Origin: Pararhodobacter oceanensis
GTDB taxonomy: Bacteria; Pseudomonadota; Alphaproteobacteria; Rhodobacterales; Rhodobacteraceae
Direction of reading: 5' to 3'
NCBI RefSeq assembly: GCF_003076755.1
Contig: NZ_QDKM01000002.1
Span: forward strand, 124,001-188,000
Length of the DNA: 64,000 nt
The notes under the pieces: generated by a model
The model's database searches: none
The model's input: only the letters and a program-made list of their open reading frames with translations
What the model was told of the DNA's origin: nothing
In this document: positions 42,865 to 52,239 of the stretch, one piece after another
Layout: each line of letters begins with the position of its first letter
How positions within the stretch are numbered: position 1 is the stretch's first letter
Program-made: the position numbers and the translations under genes

Positions 42865-44913
42865 ATGAATGCTCAGACCCCCTATAGACTGAAAAGCTAC
42901 ATCTGCGGCGGTTGGCAAGCGGGCGCGCGCGAGGGTGCGGAACTGCGCGATGCGGGCACCGGCGAGGTGATCGCGCTGATCGACGCCAGCGGGCTGGATA
43001 TGGCGGAGGCGCTGGCCTACGGGCGCAGCAAGGGCGCGGCGCTACAGGCGATGACCTTCCACGAGCGCGCCGAGATGCTGAAAGCGCTGGGCAAGGCGCT
43101 GGATGCGCAAAAGGCCGAGTTTCATGCGCTGTCGCTGGCCACTGGTGCTACACCGCGCGACGGGATGGTGGATATCGAGGGCGGGTTGCACACGCTGTTC
43201 GCCTATTCCGGCATGGGGCGGCGCGAATTGCCCAACAGCCGCGTGCTGACTGAGGGCGATGTGCAGCAGCTTTCGCGCGATGGCAGTTTTGTCGCGCAGC
43301 ATATCCTGACGCCCTTGAACGGGGTGGCGGTGCATATCAACGCCTATAATTTCCCCTGCTGGGGGATGCTGGAGAAACTGGCGCCGACGCTGCTGGCAGG
43401 GGTTCCGGCGCTGATCAAACCGGCCTCGCAGACCGCTTATCTGACCGAATTGATGGTGCGGCGGATTATTGAGAGCGGGATCTTGCCCGAGGGGGCGTTG
43501 CAGCTGATCTCGGGTTCGGTGGGGGACTTGCTGGAGCATGTGACCGCGCAGGATGTGGTGACCTTCACCGGCTCGGCCTCGGTTGGGCGGATGCTGAAGG
43601 CGCATCCGAAGATCATCGCGGATTCGGTGCGGTTTACCATGGAGGCGGACAGTCTGAATGCCTGTGTGCTGGGGCCGGATGCTGTGGCGGGCACGCCGGA
43701 GTTTGATCTGTTTATCAAAGAGGTCAGCCGCGAGATGACGGTGAAAGCGGGGCAGAAATGCACCGCGATCCGCCGCGCGATGGTGCCGCGCGCGCAGGTG
43801 CAGGCGGTGACTGAGGCGCTGGGCAAGGCGCTGGGTAAGATGAGCGTCGGGCTGCCCGGAGATGAGGCCACGCGGATGGGGGCGCTGGCGTCTTTGGCGC
43901 AGCGCGACGAGGTGCGGGCGCGGATTGCGGAACTGCAAGCCGACGCCGAGATTGTCTGGGGTGATCCCGACGAGGTGACGGTGGTCTCGGGCGATGCCGA
44001 GGCGGGGGCGTTCCTCAATCCGGTGGTGATGTATTGTGATGATCCGCTTGGCGCGTCTGTGGTGCATGATACCGAGGCTTTCGGGCCGGTGAGCACCTTG
44101 ATGCCCTATGATGATCTCGAAGAAGCGGTGGCGCTGACCCATCGCGGCAAAGGGTCATTGGTGTCGTCGCTGTTTACCAATGATCCGAAGGTCGTGCAGG
44201 CGGCGGTGATCGGCATGGCGCCGTTCCACGGGCGGATTTTGCTGGGTAACCGCGACAGCGCCAAGTCCTCGACCGGCCATGGCGCGCCCTTACCGGGGCT
44301 GGTGCACGGCGGGCCGGGCCGCGCCGGTGGTGGCGAGGAATTGGGCGGGATCCGCGGGGTGAAACATTTCATGCAGCGCACGGCGGTGCAGGGCACGCCC
44401 GCCTTGGTCTCGGCGGTGACCGGGCGCTGGATCGCGGGGGCGCCGGCGCAAAACGACGGGCATCCGTTCCGCAAATCACTGGCAGAGCTGCGCATTGGCG
44501 ACCAGTTGATCACCGAGAAGCGCCAGATCACGCTGGAGGATGTGGCGCATTTTGCCGAATTCACCGGCGATACGTTTTACGCGCATATGGATGACGCGGC
44601 GGCCAAGGCGAACCCGTTTTTCGAGGGCCGTGTGGCGCATGGCTATCTGATCGTCAGCTTTGCCGCGGGGCTGTTTGTGCAGCCCGATCCCGGGCCGGTA
44701 TTGGCGAACTACGGGCTGGATAACCTGCGGTTTATGACGCCGGTTTATCCCGGCGATACCCTCGGCGTGCAGCTGACCTGTAAGGATATCAACCCGCGCA
44801 CCAATAGCGAACATGGCGAGGTGCGCTGGGATTGCTGTGTCACCAACCAGCACGGCGAGGTGGTGGCGCAATATGATGTGCTGACCATGGTGGCGAAGGT
44901 TTGGCCCTCTTGA
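42865..44913 (+). CDS. paaZ: Bifunctional oxepin-CoA hydrolase / 3-oxo-5,6-dehydrosuberyl-CoA semialdehyde dehydrogenase
   Basis: A 682-residue fusion: an aldehyde dehydrogenase domain (about 1-520; GQKCTAIRRA with the catalytic Cys, FTGSASVGRML) and a C-terminal MaoC-type hydratase (about 540-682; FAEFTGDTFYAHMDDAAA, FFEGRVAHGYL). It opens the oxepin-CoA ring and oxidises the aldehyde formed. AGGGCAGG precedes ATG 42865. Last gene of the visible paa operon. paaF, paaG, paaH, paaI and paaK are not in the window. Confidence 0.95.
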   Translation: MNAQTPYRLKSYICGGWQAGAREGAELRDAGTGEVIALIDASGLDMAEALAYGRSKGAALQAMTFHERAEMLKALGKALDAQKAEFHALSLATGATPRDGMVDIEGGLHTLFAYSGMGRRELPNSRVLTEGDVQQLSRDGSFVAQHILTPLNGVAVHINAYNFPCWGMLEKLAPTLLAGVPALIKPASQTAYLTELMVRRIIESGILPEGALQLISGSVGDLLEHVTAQDVVTFTGSASVGRMLKAHPKIIADSVRFTMEADSLNACVLGPDAVAGTPEFDLFIKEVSREMTVKAGQKCTAIRRAMVPRAQVQAVTEALGKALGKMSVGLPGDEATRMGALASLAQRDEVRARIAELQADAEIVWGDPDEVTVVSGDAEAGAFLNPVVMYCDDPLGASVVHDTEAFGPVSTLMPYDDLEEAVALTHRGKGSLVSSLFTNDPKVVQAAVIGMAPFHGRILLGNRDSAKSSTGHGAPLPGLVHGGPGRAGGGEELGGIRGVKHFMQRTAVQGTPALVSAVTGRWIAGAPAQNDGHPFRKSLAELRIGDQLITEKRQITLEDVAHFAEFTGDTFYAHMDDAAAKANPFFEGRVAHGYLIVSFAAGLFVQPDPGPVLANYGLDNLRFMTPVYPGDTLGVQLTCKDINPRTNSEHGEVRWDCCVTNQHGEVVAQYDVLTMVAKVWPS

Positions 44914-45030
44914 GGGGGGCGGCGCTTGGGGGCATCGAGCCCCCGCGCGCCGGTGGGGGTGGCCCCACGCGCCACCAAGGGGGTTTTCCACCCCCTTGGG
45001 GACCCCCGAGGATATTTCTGGACAGATGAG
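44914..45030 (+). repeat. Intergenic element family R, copy F, with hairpins
   Basis: The core ACCCCCGAGGATATTTCTGG then ACAGATGAG lies at 45003-45030. Several G/C stems precede it, including CTTGGGGGC/GAGCCCCCG-like pairing and CAAGGGGG/CCCCCTTG (a clear stem at about 44978-45000). It may terminate the paa operon; it also lies at the end of the convergent Lrp-type gene. Confidence 0.65.
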
Positions 45031-45031
45031 A

Positions 45032-45484
45032 TCAGCGCGTTGGTTGGGCGCGGCGGGTGGACATCAAAAGGTGGGTCTCGCTGTGGCTGACGCCCTCAAG
45101 CCGGCGGATGCGGGTGAGGGTTTTATCCAGCGTTTCCAATGAGTCGGTGGCCAGTTCCACGATCACATCCCATTGCCCGTTGGTCGCATGCGCGGCCTGC
45201 ACCGGTGCCATTGTGAGAATACGGCTGACCGTGCGGTCGGTGCCGGTGCCGGTGATCGCCACCATCATCAAGGCGCGCACCGGACTGTCGGCCAGATCGC
45301 CCTTGGTCAGCGCAGTGAAACCGGCGATCTCACCCGAAGCCAAGAGCTTTGAGAGCCGTGTGCGCACGGTGGTGCGGGTAACATTGAGTTGCAGCGCGAG
45401 ATCGGAGAGGCTGGCGCGGCCGTCGCGTTTGAGCGCGGTGATCAGCGCGTGGTCGAGCGGGTCGAGAGGGGTGTCGGGGGGCAT
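45032..45484 (-). CDS. Lrp/AsnC family transcriptional regulator
   Basis: A 150-residue regulator: an N-terminal helix-turn-helix (LDPLDHALITALKRDGRASLSDLALQLNVTRTTVRTRL) and a C-terminal RAM ligand-binding domain (VRALMMVAITG; ATNGQWDVIVELATDS). Divergence from the arginase/ornithine cyclodeaminase operon suggests arginine- or ornithine-responsive control of that operon. Confidence 0.92.
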   Translation of the reverse strand: MPPDTPLDPLDHALITALKRDGRASLSDLALQLNVTRTTVRTRLSKLLASGEIAGFTALTKGDLADSPVRALMMVAITGTGTDRTVSRILTMAPVQAAHATNGQWDVIVELATDSLETLDKTLTRIRRLEGVSHSETHLLMSTRRAQPTR

Positions 45485-45519
45485 GTCAGGGCCTTGTGGT
45501 TTCGCTTTGTATAGCAGGG

Positions 45520-45536
45520 TTGCTCAAAACGGGCAA
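45520..45536. promoter_or_regulatory. Candidate Lrp-type operator
   Basis: TTGC-N9-GCAA inverted repeat in the divergent region between the Lrp-type gene and arginase. A related GTGCAAAATGG follows at about 45552. Confidence 0.3.
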
Positions 45537-45630
45537 TCCAGTGATCAGACTGTGCAAAATGGCGACTGCGGCGCCTCGGCGCCTGTGGCACTCAAGGGTC
45601 AGGCTTTGAGGCAGATTTGCGAGGTTTTTC

Positions 45631-46572
45631 ATGTCCCCGACCCCGAGTTCTTGTGTGTTGATCGGCGCGCCGATTGATAGCGGCCAGAAGCGGCCCGGCT
45701 GTTTGATGGGGCCGGCGGCTTACCGGACCGCGGGGATTGTGCAGATGCTGGAGGATCTGGGGCACCGCGTCGTGGATCGCGGCGATGTCGCCCTGCCGGT
45801 GCTGGAAGAGGTGCGCTGCGATAACCCTGCGGTGCATCATCTGGCGGAGACGCTGGGCTGGACGCGGGTTCTGGCCGAGGCGGGGCAGGCGGCCTGTGCC
45901 GAGGGGATGCCGGTGTTTATGGGCGGGGATCACTCGCTGTCCTTGGGCTCGGTCGCCGGGGTTGCAGCGCATGCGCAGGCGGTCGGACGGCCGCTCTTTG
46001 TGCTTTGGCTTGATGCGCATAGCGATTTTCATACGGTGATGACCACGCAATCGGGCAGTCTGCATGGCACGCCGGTGGGCTATCTGGCGGGGCGCGAGAT
46101 GGCGCCATTGCCGCCGTTTCCGGCACCCGTGCCGCCGCAGAATATCTGCCTATTCGGTATCCGCAGCGTTGATCCGGCCGAGCATGATGCCTTGCAGGCG
46201 CATGAGGTGGCGATTCACGATATGCGGGTGTTGGATGAGCAGGGCGTGGTCGCGCCGCTGCGCGCGTTTTTAGAGCGGGTGGCGGCGGTGAATGGCATGC
46301 TGCATGTCTCGCTGGATGTGGATTTCATGGACCCTTCGGTGGCGCCTGCGGTGGGCACCACGGTGCCGGGCGGGGCGACCTTTCGCGAGGCGCATCTGGT
46401 GATGGAGATGCTGCACGAATCCGCGCTGGTGACATCGGTCGATCTGGTCGAGTTGAACCCGTTTCTGGATGAACGCGGCAAGACCGCGCATTTGATGGTG
46501 GATTTGCTGGCGTCCCTGATGGGGCGCAAGGTGTTTGACCGGCCCACGCGGGCCTATCGGGGGCAGTCATGA
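45631..46572 (+). CDS. rocF: Arginase
   Basis: A 313-residue manganese ureohydrolase that converts arginine to ornithine and urea. The Mn ligands are in GGDHSLSLG, DAHSDFHT and SLDVDFMDPS, and the end VDLVELNPFLD is typical. ATG 45631. The stop overlaps a potential start of the ornithine cyclodeaminase gene (ATGA). Confidence 0.95.
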   Translation: MSPTPSSCVLIGAPIDSGQKRPGCLMGPAAYRTAGIVQMLEDLGHRVVDRGDVALPVLEEVRCDNPAVHHLAETLGWTRVLAEAGQAACAEGMPVFMGGDHSLSLGSVAGVAAHAQAVGRPLFVLWLDAHSDFHTVMTTQSGSLHGTPVGYLAGREMAPLPPFPAPVPPQNICLFGIRSVDPAEHDALQAHEVAIHDMRVLDEQGVVAPLRAFLERVAAVNGMLHVSLDVDFMDPSVAPAVGTTVPGGATFREAHLVMEMLHESALVTSVDLVELNPFLDERGKTAHLMVDLLASLMGRKVFDRPTRAYRGQS

Positions 46573-46586
46573 TGCAGGGTGAAAAA

Positions 46587-47645
46587 ATGAACGCAGCAGT
46601 GGGCGTGCCGCAGCCGTCGGCGCAGGCTTTGGTGCCCTTTGTCTCGGTGGCCGAGATGATGGCGATTGTGCACCGTGTCGGGCTGGAGGTGGCGCTGGGC
46701 GAATTGGCCGCGCGGATCGAGGCGGATTTCAAACGCTGGCAGGTGTTTGACAAAACCCCGCGGGTGGCGAGCCATTCGCCGATCGGGGTGATCGAATTGA
46801 TGCCGACCTCGGACGGGGAGCGCTATGCGTTCAAATACGTGAACGGCCATCCGGCGAATACGCGCACCGGTTTGCAGACGGTCACCGCCTTTGGCGTCTT
46901 GGCGCAGGTGGAGACCGGCTATCCCTTGATGTTTGCGGAAATGACCGTGTTGACCGCGCTGCGCACCGCGGCCTCTTCGGCGATGGTGGCGAAACATCTG
47001 GCGCCCAAGGGCGCGAAAGTGCTGGCGCTGATCGGCAATGGCGCGCAGGCGGAGTTTCAGGCGCTGGCGATGAAGGCGGTGGTCGGGATCGACACGGTGC
47101 GGCTGTATGATGTGGACGCGGCGGCGACGGAGAAATGCGCGCGCAATCTGGCGGGGACGGGGTTGACCGTGCAGACCTGTGCGAGTGCGGAAGAGGCGGC
47201 TTTGGGCGCGCAGATCATCACCACCTGCACCGCCGATAAGCGCAATGCGACGGTGCTGCATGACAATATGATCGGCGACGGCGTGCATATTAATGCGATT
47301 GGCGGCGATTGTCCGGGCAAGACCGAACTGGCGCCGGCGATCCTGAACCGCGCGGAGACCTTTGTCGAATTCGAGCCGCAGACCCGTGTCGAGGGGGAAA
47401 TCCAGCAGATGGCGCCGGAGTTTCCGGTCACCGAATTCTGGCGGGTGATCAATGGCGAGGTCGCGGGGCGGGTCTCGGACAAGCAGATTACGCTGTTTGA
47501 CGGGGTTGGCTTTGCGGTGGAGGATTTCACCGCGCTGAACTGGCTTTATAGCCATGTCGATGGCTCGGGTGCGATGCTGGATGTGATTGCCGATCCCGAT
47601 GATCCGCGCGATCTTTATGGTATGGTGATGCGCGCCAAACCCTGA
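46587..47645 (+). CDS. ocd: Ornithine cyclodeaminase
   Basis: A 352-residue mu-crystallin-fold enzyme that converts ornithine directly to proline and ammonia with NAD. The Rossmann motif ALIGNGAQAEFQALA and the substrate-site stretches KYVNGHPANT and INAIGGDCPGKTEL are present. ATG 46587 follows AGGGTG; ATG 46569, overlapping the arginase stop, would add six residues. With arginase it forms an arginine-to-proline route. Confidence 0.94.
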   Translation: MNAAVGVPQPSAQALVPFVSVAEMMAIVHRVGLEVALGELAARIEADFKRWQVFDKTPRVASHSPIGVIELMPTSDGERYAFKYVNGHPANTRTGLQTVTAFGVLAQVETGYPLMFAEMTVLTALRTAASSAMVAKHLAPKGAKVLALIGNGAQAEFQALAMKAVVGIDTVRLYDVDAAATEKCARNLAGTGLTVQTCASAEEAALGAQIITTCTADKRNATVLHDNMIGDGVHINAIGGDCPGKTELAPAILNRAETFVEFEPQTRVEGEIQQMAPEFPVTEFWRVINGEVAGRVSDKQITLFDGVGFAVEDFTALNWLYSHVDGSGAMLDVIADPDDPRDLYGMVMRAKP

Positions 47646-47733
47646 GGCCGCAGGGGCGTCAGGGGTTGCGGTGCGGGGCGTCTAAGGCTACCTCCCGCGC
47701 TGCAATCGGGGCGTCACAGACGGGAATAGGTTA

Positions 47734-48639
47734 ATGGCACGCAAGAAAAAGGGACGCTCGATTTCGGGCTGGCTGGTGGTGGATAAACCGGCGGGGGTGA
47801 CCTCGACCTCGGTGGTCGGCAAGGTGCGCTGGGCGCTCGACGCGAAAAAGGCGGGCCATGCCGGCACGCTGGATCCGGCGGCGACCGGCGTCTTGGCGAT
47901 TGCGCTGGGCGAGGCGACCAAGACCGTGCCATTCGTGACCGACGCGATGAAGAGCTACCGCTTTATGGTGCGGCTGGGCGCGGCGACCGACACCGATGAC
48001 GCCGAGGGGCAGGTGATCGAGACTGCCGAGGCGCGGCCCTCGGATGATCAGGTCGAGGCGGCGCTGGCTGCGTTTCGCGGGCAGATCGAGCAGGTGCCGC
48101 CGCAGTATTCCGCGGTGAAGATCGAGGGCGAGCGCGCCTATGATATTGCGCGCGGCGGCGAGGAGATGGATCTGGCGGCGCGGCCTTTGTTTGTCGAGGA
48201 GTTGACCCTCTTGGCGCGGCCCGATGCGGATCATGTGGAACTGCGGATGATCTGCGGCAAGGGCGGCTATGTGCGCTCGATCGCGCGGGATCTGGGGCAG
48301 GCGCTGGGCTGTCTGGGTCATGTCGCGTGGCTGCGGCGCGAGTGGTCGGGGCCGTTTGATGCGGCGCAGGGGATCAGCCTTGAAGAGGTTGAGAAACTGG
48401 CGCGGACGCCGGAACTGGACGCGCGGCTCATGCCGGTGGAGGTTGCGCTGGCGGATCTGCCGGAGCTGCTGCTGGCGCCGGAGGGGGCGGTGCGGCTGAA
48501 GAACGGCAATCCGGGGCGGGTGCTCTCGGCCTCGGCGGCGCCGGGGGATCTGTGTTGGGGCAGTTTTGAGGGGCAGCCGGTGGCCGTGGGCACCTATATG
48601 GGCGGTGAATTGCATCCCAGCCGCGTGTTCAATTTGTAG
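47734..48639 (+). CDS. truB: tRNA pseudouridine(55) synthase
   Basis: A 301-residue enzyme that makes pseudouridine 55 in the T-loop of tRNAs. The catalytic D47 lies in [12 protein letters not shown], and [12 protein letters not shown] and the C-terminal PUA-like region are present. The start [19 protein letters not shown] is typical. It is separated from rbfA/infB/rpsO, its usual partners in other bacteria. Confidence 0.96.
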   Translation: MARKKKGRSISGWLVVDKPAGVTSTSVVGKVRWALDAKKAGHAGTLDPAATGVLAIALGEATKTVPFVTDAMKSYRFMVRLGAATDTDDAEGQVIETAEARPSDDQVEAALAAFRGQIEQVPPQYSAVKIEGERAYDIARGGEEMDLAARPLFVEELTLLARPDADHVELRMICGKGGYVRSIARDLGQALGCLGHVAWLRREWSGPFDAAQGISLEEVEKLARTPELDARLMPVEVALADLPELLLAPEGAVRLKNGNPGRVLSASAAPGDLCWGSFEGQPVAVGTYMGGELHPSRVFNL

Positions 48640-48707
48640 GTTGAGAGCCACTGGACGCTGGCCTCTGCCGGTGTTTAACTCGCGCAGATTTGACGAGGAG
48701 GCTGGGC

Positions 48708-49565
48708 ATGGCTGTTGGCGACCGGATTAGAACCTATTTTGACGGGCAGTGGCATGACGGTGATGTGCCGGTGATGCGTGCCGCCGATCATGGCGCATGG
48801 CTGGGCAGCACGGTGTTTGACGGCGCGCGGCTGTTTGACGGGGTGACGCCGGATCTCGACCGCCATTGCGCGCGGATCAACCGCTCGGCGGAGGCGCTGA
48901 TGATCACCCCGACGGTGAGCACCGAGGCGATGGTCGAGATCATCCGCGAGGGGCTCGAAGGCTTCGCCGAGGAGGTCTATATCCGCCCGATGTATTGGGC
49001 GATTGATGGCGGGCCCTCGGGGGTGATGCCGTTGCAGGGCAAGACCGGCTTTAGCGTCTGCCTTGAGGCGATCCCGATGGCGAAGGCGGAATCCTCGACA
49101 ACGCTGACCACCACGCGGTTTCGGCGCCCGACGCTGGATGTGGCGGTGGTCAACGCCAAGGCGGGGTGTCTGTACCCGAATAACGCGCGGATGCTGGCGG
49201 AGGCAGGCGCCAAGGGCTTCGGCAATGCGCTGGTTTGCGACAGTCAGGGCAATGTCGCGGAATCGGCGACGGCGAATGTGTTCATGGTCAAGGATGGCGA
49301 GGTGTTTACGCCGATTGCCAATGGCACCTTCCTGTCGGGGATCACCCGCGCGCGCCATATCGACAATCTGGGCGCCGATGGGCTGCGGGTGCACGAAGCG
49401 GTGCTGACGCTGGAGGATTTCCGCGATGCCGATGAGGTGTTCCTGTCCGGCAATATGTCGAAAGTGACACCGGTGACGGCCTTTGACGAGCGCCAATACC
49501 AGATCGGGCCGGTGACCAAACGCGCGCGCGAGCTGTATTGGGACTGGGCCAAAAGCAGCGCATGA
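48708..49565 (+). CDS. ilvE: Class IV aminotransferase, branched-chain amino acid type
   Basis: A 285-residue PLP fold-type IV enzyme. The PLP lysine is in VNAKAGCLYPNNA, and the phosphate-binding C-terminal segment SGITRARHID is conserved. It most likely transaminates branched-chain amino acids; specificity within the IlvE/Dat group is not certain. GAGGAG lies upstream of ATG 48708. The stop overlaps the K+ channel start (ATGA). Confidence 0.85.
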   Translation: MAVGDRIRTYFDGQWHDGDVPVMRAADHGAWLGSTVFDGARLFDGVTPDLDRHCARINRSAEALMITPTVSTEAMVEIIREGLEGFAEEVYIRPMYWAIDGGPSGVMPLQGKTGFSVCLEAIPMAKAESSTTLTTTRFRRPTLDVAVVNAKAGCLYPNNARMLAEAGAKGFGNALVCDSQGNVAESATANVFMVKDGEVFTPIANGTFLSGITRARHIDNLGADGLRVHEAVLTLEDFRDADEVFLSGNMSKVTPVTAFDERQYQIGPVTKRARELYWDWAKSSA

Positions 49566-50353
49566 GCGACGACGAGGAAATCCCCCTCAAACAAGCGGTG
49601 CGGCGGCTCTATTACAGCCGCGCGCCGCATGCGGTGTGGTTCCGTTATGGGCTGATCGTCTTTGATATCCTCTCGATCCTGTTTTTCATCGCCGCCGCTG
49701 CCTATCCGCAAACCGCCACCGCGACGCTGATCAGCGCCGGTATCGGGGCGGTGATTCTGGCGGATTTCCTCGCCCGTCTCTGGGTTGCGGGCAGTCGCTG
49801 GCGGATGATGCGGCGGCTTTATACGCTGGCTGATATCGCGGTGCTGGCGTCCTTGCTGATCGGGCCGATGATCTCGGAGGATATCACCTTTCTGGGCATC
49901 CTGCGCGGCGTGCGGCTCTTGCTGTCCTATAGGCTGATGCGCGATCTGCGCTATGACAGTAAATTCATCCAGCGCCATGAGGATACGGTGATCGCGGCGG
50001 TGAACCTGTTTGTGTTCATTTTCGTCACCACTTCGCTGGCGTTCACGCTGTTTTTCGACCCGCATACCGGCCCCGCGGCCTATATTGATGCGCTCTATTT
50101 CACCGTTGCCACGCTGACCACCACCGGTTACGGCGATATCACGTTGAATTCCCCGGGCGGCAAGCTGTTTTCAGCCGCTGTCATGGTGATCGGTGTGGCG
50201 CTGTTTGTGCAATTGGCGCGGTCGATGTTCATGCCCGGTAAGGTCAAATTCGAATGCCCCGAATGCGGGCTTAACCGCCATGATCCCGACGCGGTGCATT
50301 GCAAGCATTGCGGCGAGGTGGTGAAGATTTCAACACCGGGGTTTAGCGATTGA
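49562..50353 (+). CDS. Voltage-gated-type potassium channel with C-terminal zinc ribbon
   Basis: A 263-residue inner-membrane protein. Helices S1-S3 are followed by an S4-like segment with spaced arginines (LRGVRLLLSYRLMRDLR), then S5, the pore with the K+ filter TTGYGD (G189-Y190-G191-D192) and S6. The C-terminus is a compact zinc ribbon with C232, C235, C247 and C250 (CPECG ... CKHCG). It overlaps the aminotransferase gene and is followed by a universal stress protein. Confidence 0.92.
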   Translation: MSDDEEIPLKQAVRRLYYSRAPHAVWFRYGLIVFDILSILFFIAAAAYPQTATATLISAGIGAVILADFLARLWVAGSRWRMMRRLYTLADIAVLASLLIGPMISEDITFLGILRGVRLLLSYRLMRDLRYDSKFIQRHEDTVIAAVNLFVFIFVTTSLAFTLFFDPHTGPAAYIDALYFTVATLTTTGYGDITLNSPGGKLFSAAVMVIGVALFVQLARSMFMPGKVKFECPECGLNRHDPDAVHCKHCGEVVKISTPGFSD

Positions 50354-50397
50354 GCGCGTCCCGGGGTCTGTCGGGCGCTGGACAGGGCGCAGTCGCT

Positions 50398-50412
50398 GCG
50401 CCATGATGGCGC
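50398..50412. promoter_or_regulatory. Palindrome before the universal stress gene
   Basis: GCGCCAT-G-ATGGCGC, a perfect 7+1+7 palindrome 17 bases upstream of the Usp start. The same core CGCCATGATGGCG recurs at 52457-52469. Confidence 0.35.
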
Positions 50413-50428
50413 GCTGGAAAAGGGGAGA

Positions 50429-50887
50429 ATGATGCGCAAGTTTCTGGTCATTCTGGATGATAGCCGTGAATGCCTGAACGCGATCCGTTTCGCGGCTCTG
50501 CGGGCGGCGCATACCAATGCGCAGGTGCAGATCCTGTCGATCATTTCGCCCGACGAGTTCCAGCACTGGATGGGCGTGGCCGATGTGATGCGCGAAGAGG
50601 CGCAGGAGCGGATCGAGGCGCATTTCGAGGTCTTCGCCAAATGGATGCGCGACAAGCATAACATCCAGCCGGAACTGGTGATCCGCGAGGGTAAGGCCGA
50701 GGACGAGATCCTTGCCCAGCTTGAGGATGATCCGGCGATCGGGATATTGGTTCTGGGCGCCGGGGTGGATCGCAACGGGCCGGGGCCTCTGGTCTCGCAT
50801 CTGTCGCGCAACTCGGGCTCTTTGCCGGTGCCGATCACCATTGTGCCCGGCGCTTTGTCCAAAGAGCGGATGGAGGCGATTGCCTGA
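50429..50887 (+). CDS. Universal stress protein (UspA family)
   Basis: A 152-residue single-domain Usp (KFLVILDDSRECLNAIRFAALRA; C-terminal LVLGAGVDRNGPGPLVSHL replaces the usual ATP-binding G-x2-G-x9-G[ST] form partly). Starts at ATG 50429 or 50432 behind AGGGGAGA. Located 75 bp after the K+ channel gene; co-occurrence of Usp proteins with ion channels and transporters suggests a regulatory link, which is inference. Confidence 0.88.
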   Translation: MMRKFLVILDDSRECLNAIRFAALRAAHTNAQVQILSIISPDEFQHWMGVADVMREEAQERIEAHFEVFAKWMRDKHNIQPELVIREGKAEDEILAQLEDDPAIGILVLGAGVDRNGPGPLVSHLSRNSGSLPVPITIVPGALSKERMEAIA

Positions 50888-50969
50888 GAGGGGCCGGGCG
50901 GGGTGTAACGCGGTTGCCGAGCCTCGCCGGCGGCGGTAGATGCTGGCGCGACCCAATTGGAGAGTTGCG

Positions 50970-51689
50970 ATGACCCTTGCCCAAAATCCCCCGCGTGCCG
51001 ATGACCGCCTGATCGTGGCGCTGGACCTGCCCGATGTCCTGCAGGGGCTGGAACTGGCGCGCAAGCTCGGCGATACGGTGAGTTTCTACAAGATCGGCCT
51101 CGGTATGCTGACCGGCGGCGGGCTGGCGCTGGCCAATGAGCTGAAGGGCGAATTGGGCAAGCGTATTTTCCTCGATATGAAATTTTTCGACATTCCGGCC
51201 ACCGTCGAGGCGGCGGTGCGTGGTGTGGCGCAGTTTAATCTGGATTTCCTGACCGTGCACGGCGACCCGAATGTGGTGCGCGCGGCGCGTGACGGGGCGG
51301 CGGGCAGCGGGTTGAGTATTCTGGCGGTGACCATCCTGACCGCGCTCGACCGCGCGGATCTGGATGCAGCATTGATCAAACCCGGCGAGATGGCGGATCT
51401 GGTGGTAGAGCGCGCGGCGCTGGCCTTTGAGGCCGGGGCCGACGGGGTGATCGCCAGCCCGCATGAGGCGGCGCGTATCCGTGCCCTGCCGCAGGCGGCG
51501 GGGAAGCTGATCGTGACGCCGGGCGTGCGGCCCTTGGGCAGTGCGGCGAATGATCAAAAACGCATCGCGACACCGGCAGAGGCGCTGCGGTTTGGCGCCG
51601 ACCATATCGTCGTCGGGCGGCCGGTGAATGCGGCCTCGGACCCGCTGGCGGCAGCGCGGGCGATCTTGGCAGAGATCAGCGCGGTCTGA
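50970..51689 (+). CDS. pyrF: Orotidine 5'-phosphate decarboxylase
   Basis: A 239-residue TIM-barrel enzyme for the last step of UMP synthesis. The catalytic FLDMKFFDIPATV (D-x-K-x-x-D) is present, as are LIVALDLPD near the start and the phosphate-binding GADHIVVGRPV. ATG 50970 follows TTGGAGAG. Confidence 0.96.
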   Translation: MTLAQNPPRADDRLIVALDLPDVLQGLELARKLGDTVSFYKIGLGMLTGGGLALANELKGELGKRIFLDMKFFDIPATVEAAVRGVAQFNLDFLTVHGDPNVVRAARDGAAGSGLSILAVTILTALDRADLDAALIKPGEMADLVVERAALAFEAGADGVIASPHEAARIRALPQAAGKLIVTPGVRPLGSAANDQKRIATPAEALRFGADHIVVGRPVNAASDPLAAARAILAEISAV

Positions 51690-51699
51690 CCCGTCGCGG

Positions 51700-51852
51700 G
51701 AGAGGGGTTTCGCCCTCGGGCGCGCGGCCTGCGGCCGCACCCCCTCACGCGACCCGCGCGCCGCTGTCGCTTTGCTCGGCGGCGCAGGGGGCTGTCGGCC
51801 CCCTCTGGCCTGCGGCCATTCACCCCCGAGGATATTTTGGGCACAAAGATGG
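51700..51852 (+). repeat. Intergenic element family R, copy G, with hairpins
   Basis: The core CACCCCCGAGGATATTTTGG then GCACAAAGATG lies at 51821-51850. It is preceded by several G/C stems, for example GCGGCCTGCGGCCGC and AGGGGGCTGTCGGCCCCCT. It lies between pyrF and tRNA-Pro. Confidence 0.65.
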
Positions 51853-51914
51853 GCGGGCAGGTTTGGCGGGGCTAATTGGCGCGCAAAACTCACCCGGGGG
51901 CGGTGGAATTCCTC

Positions 51915-51943
51915 TTGCAAATCCGTGTTGCGAGGGGTAGGTC
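51915..51943 (+). promoter_or_regulatory. Possible promoter of the tRNA gene
   Basis: TTGCAA and TAGGTC separated by 17 bases, ending 11 bases before the tRNA 5' end. The -10 match is weak. Confidence 0.3.
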
Positions 51944-51954
51944 GGCGGCACGGT

Positions 51955-52031
51955 CGGAGTGTAGCTCAGCTTGGTAGAGCACTGTCTTCGGGAGGCAGGG
52001 GCCGGAGGTTCGAATCCTCTCACTCCGACCA
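51955..52031 (+). tRNA. tRNA-Pro (anticodon CGG)
   Basis: A 77-base tRNA with a perfect acceptor pair (CGGAGTG with CACTCCG), D arm, anticodon loop TTCGGGA giving anticodon CGG, T arm (GGAGG-TTCGAAT-CCTCT) and an encoded CCA end. Reads the codon CCG. Confidence 0.95.
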
Positions 52032-52239
52032 GATTTCATTGATATATTGCATCGTTGACGAGACCACGCCTTGAATGGGCTGGTCCGGGGCGTTCATTGA
52101 GCCGGGGTTGGCACCCTGTGTGTGGGCGCGGGGCGTTGCGGCTTCGGGGCCTCACACATGCCGGGCCCGTCACTAGGGAGTGCCGGCGCGTGATGCCAGT
52201 CGTCAGGACCGATAGGACCGCCGCAGGTGGCGTATGCGG

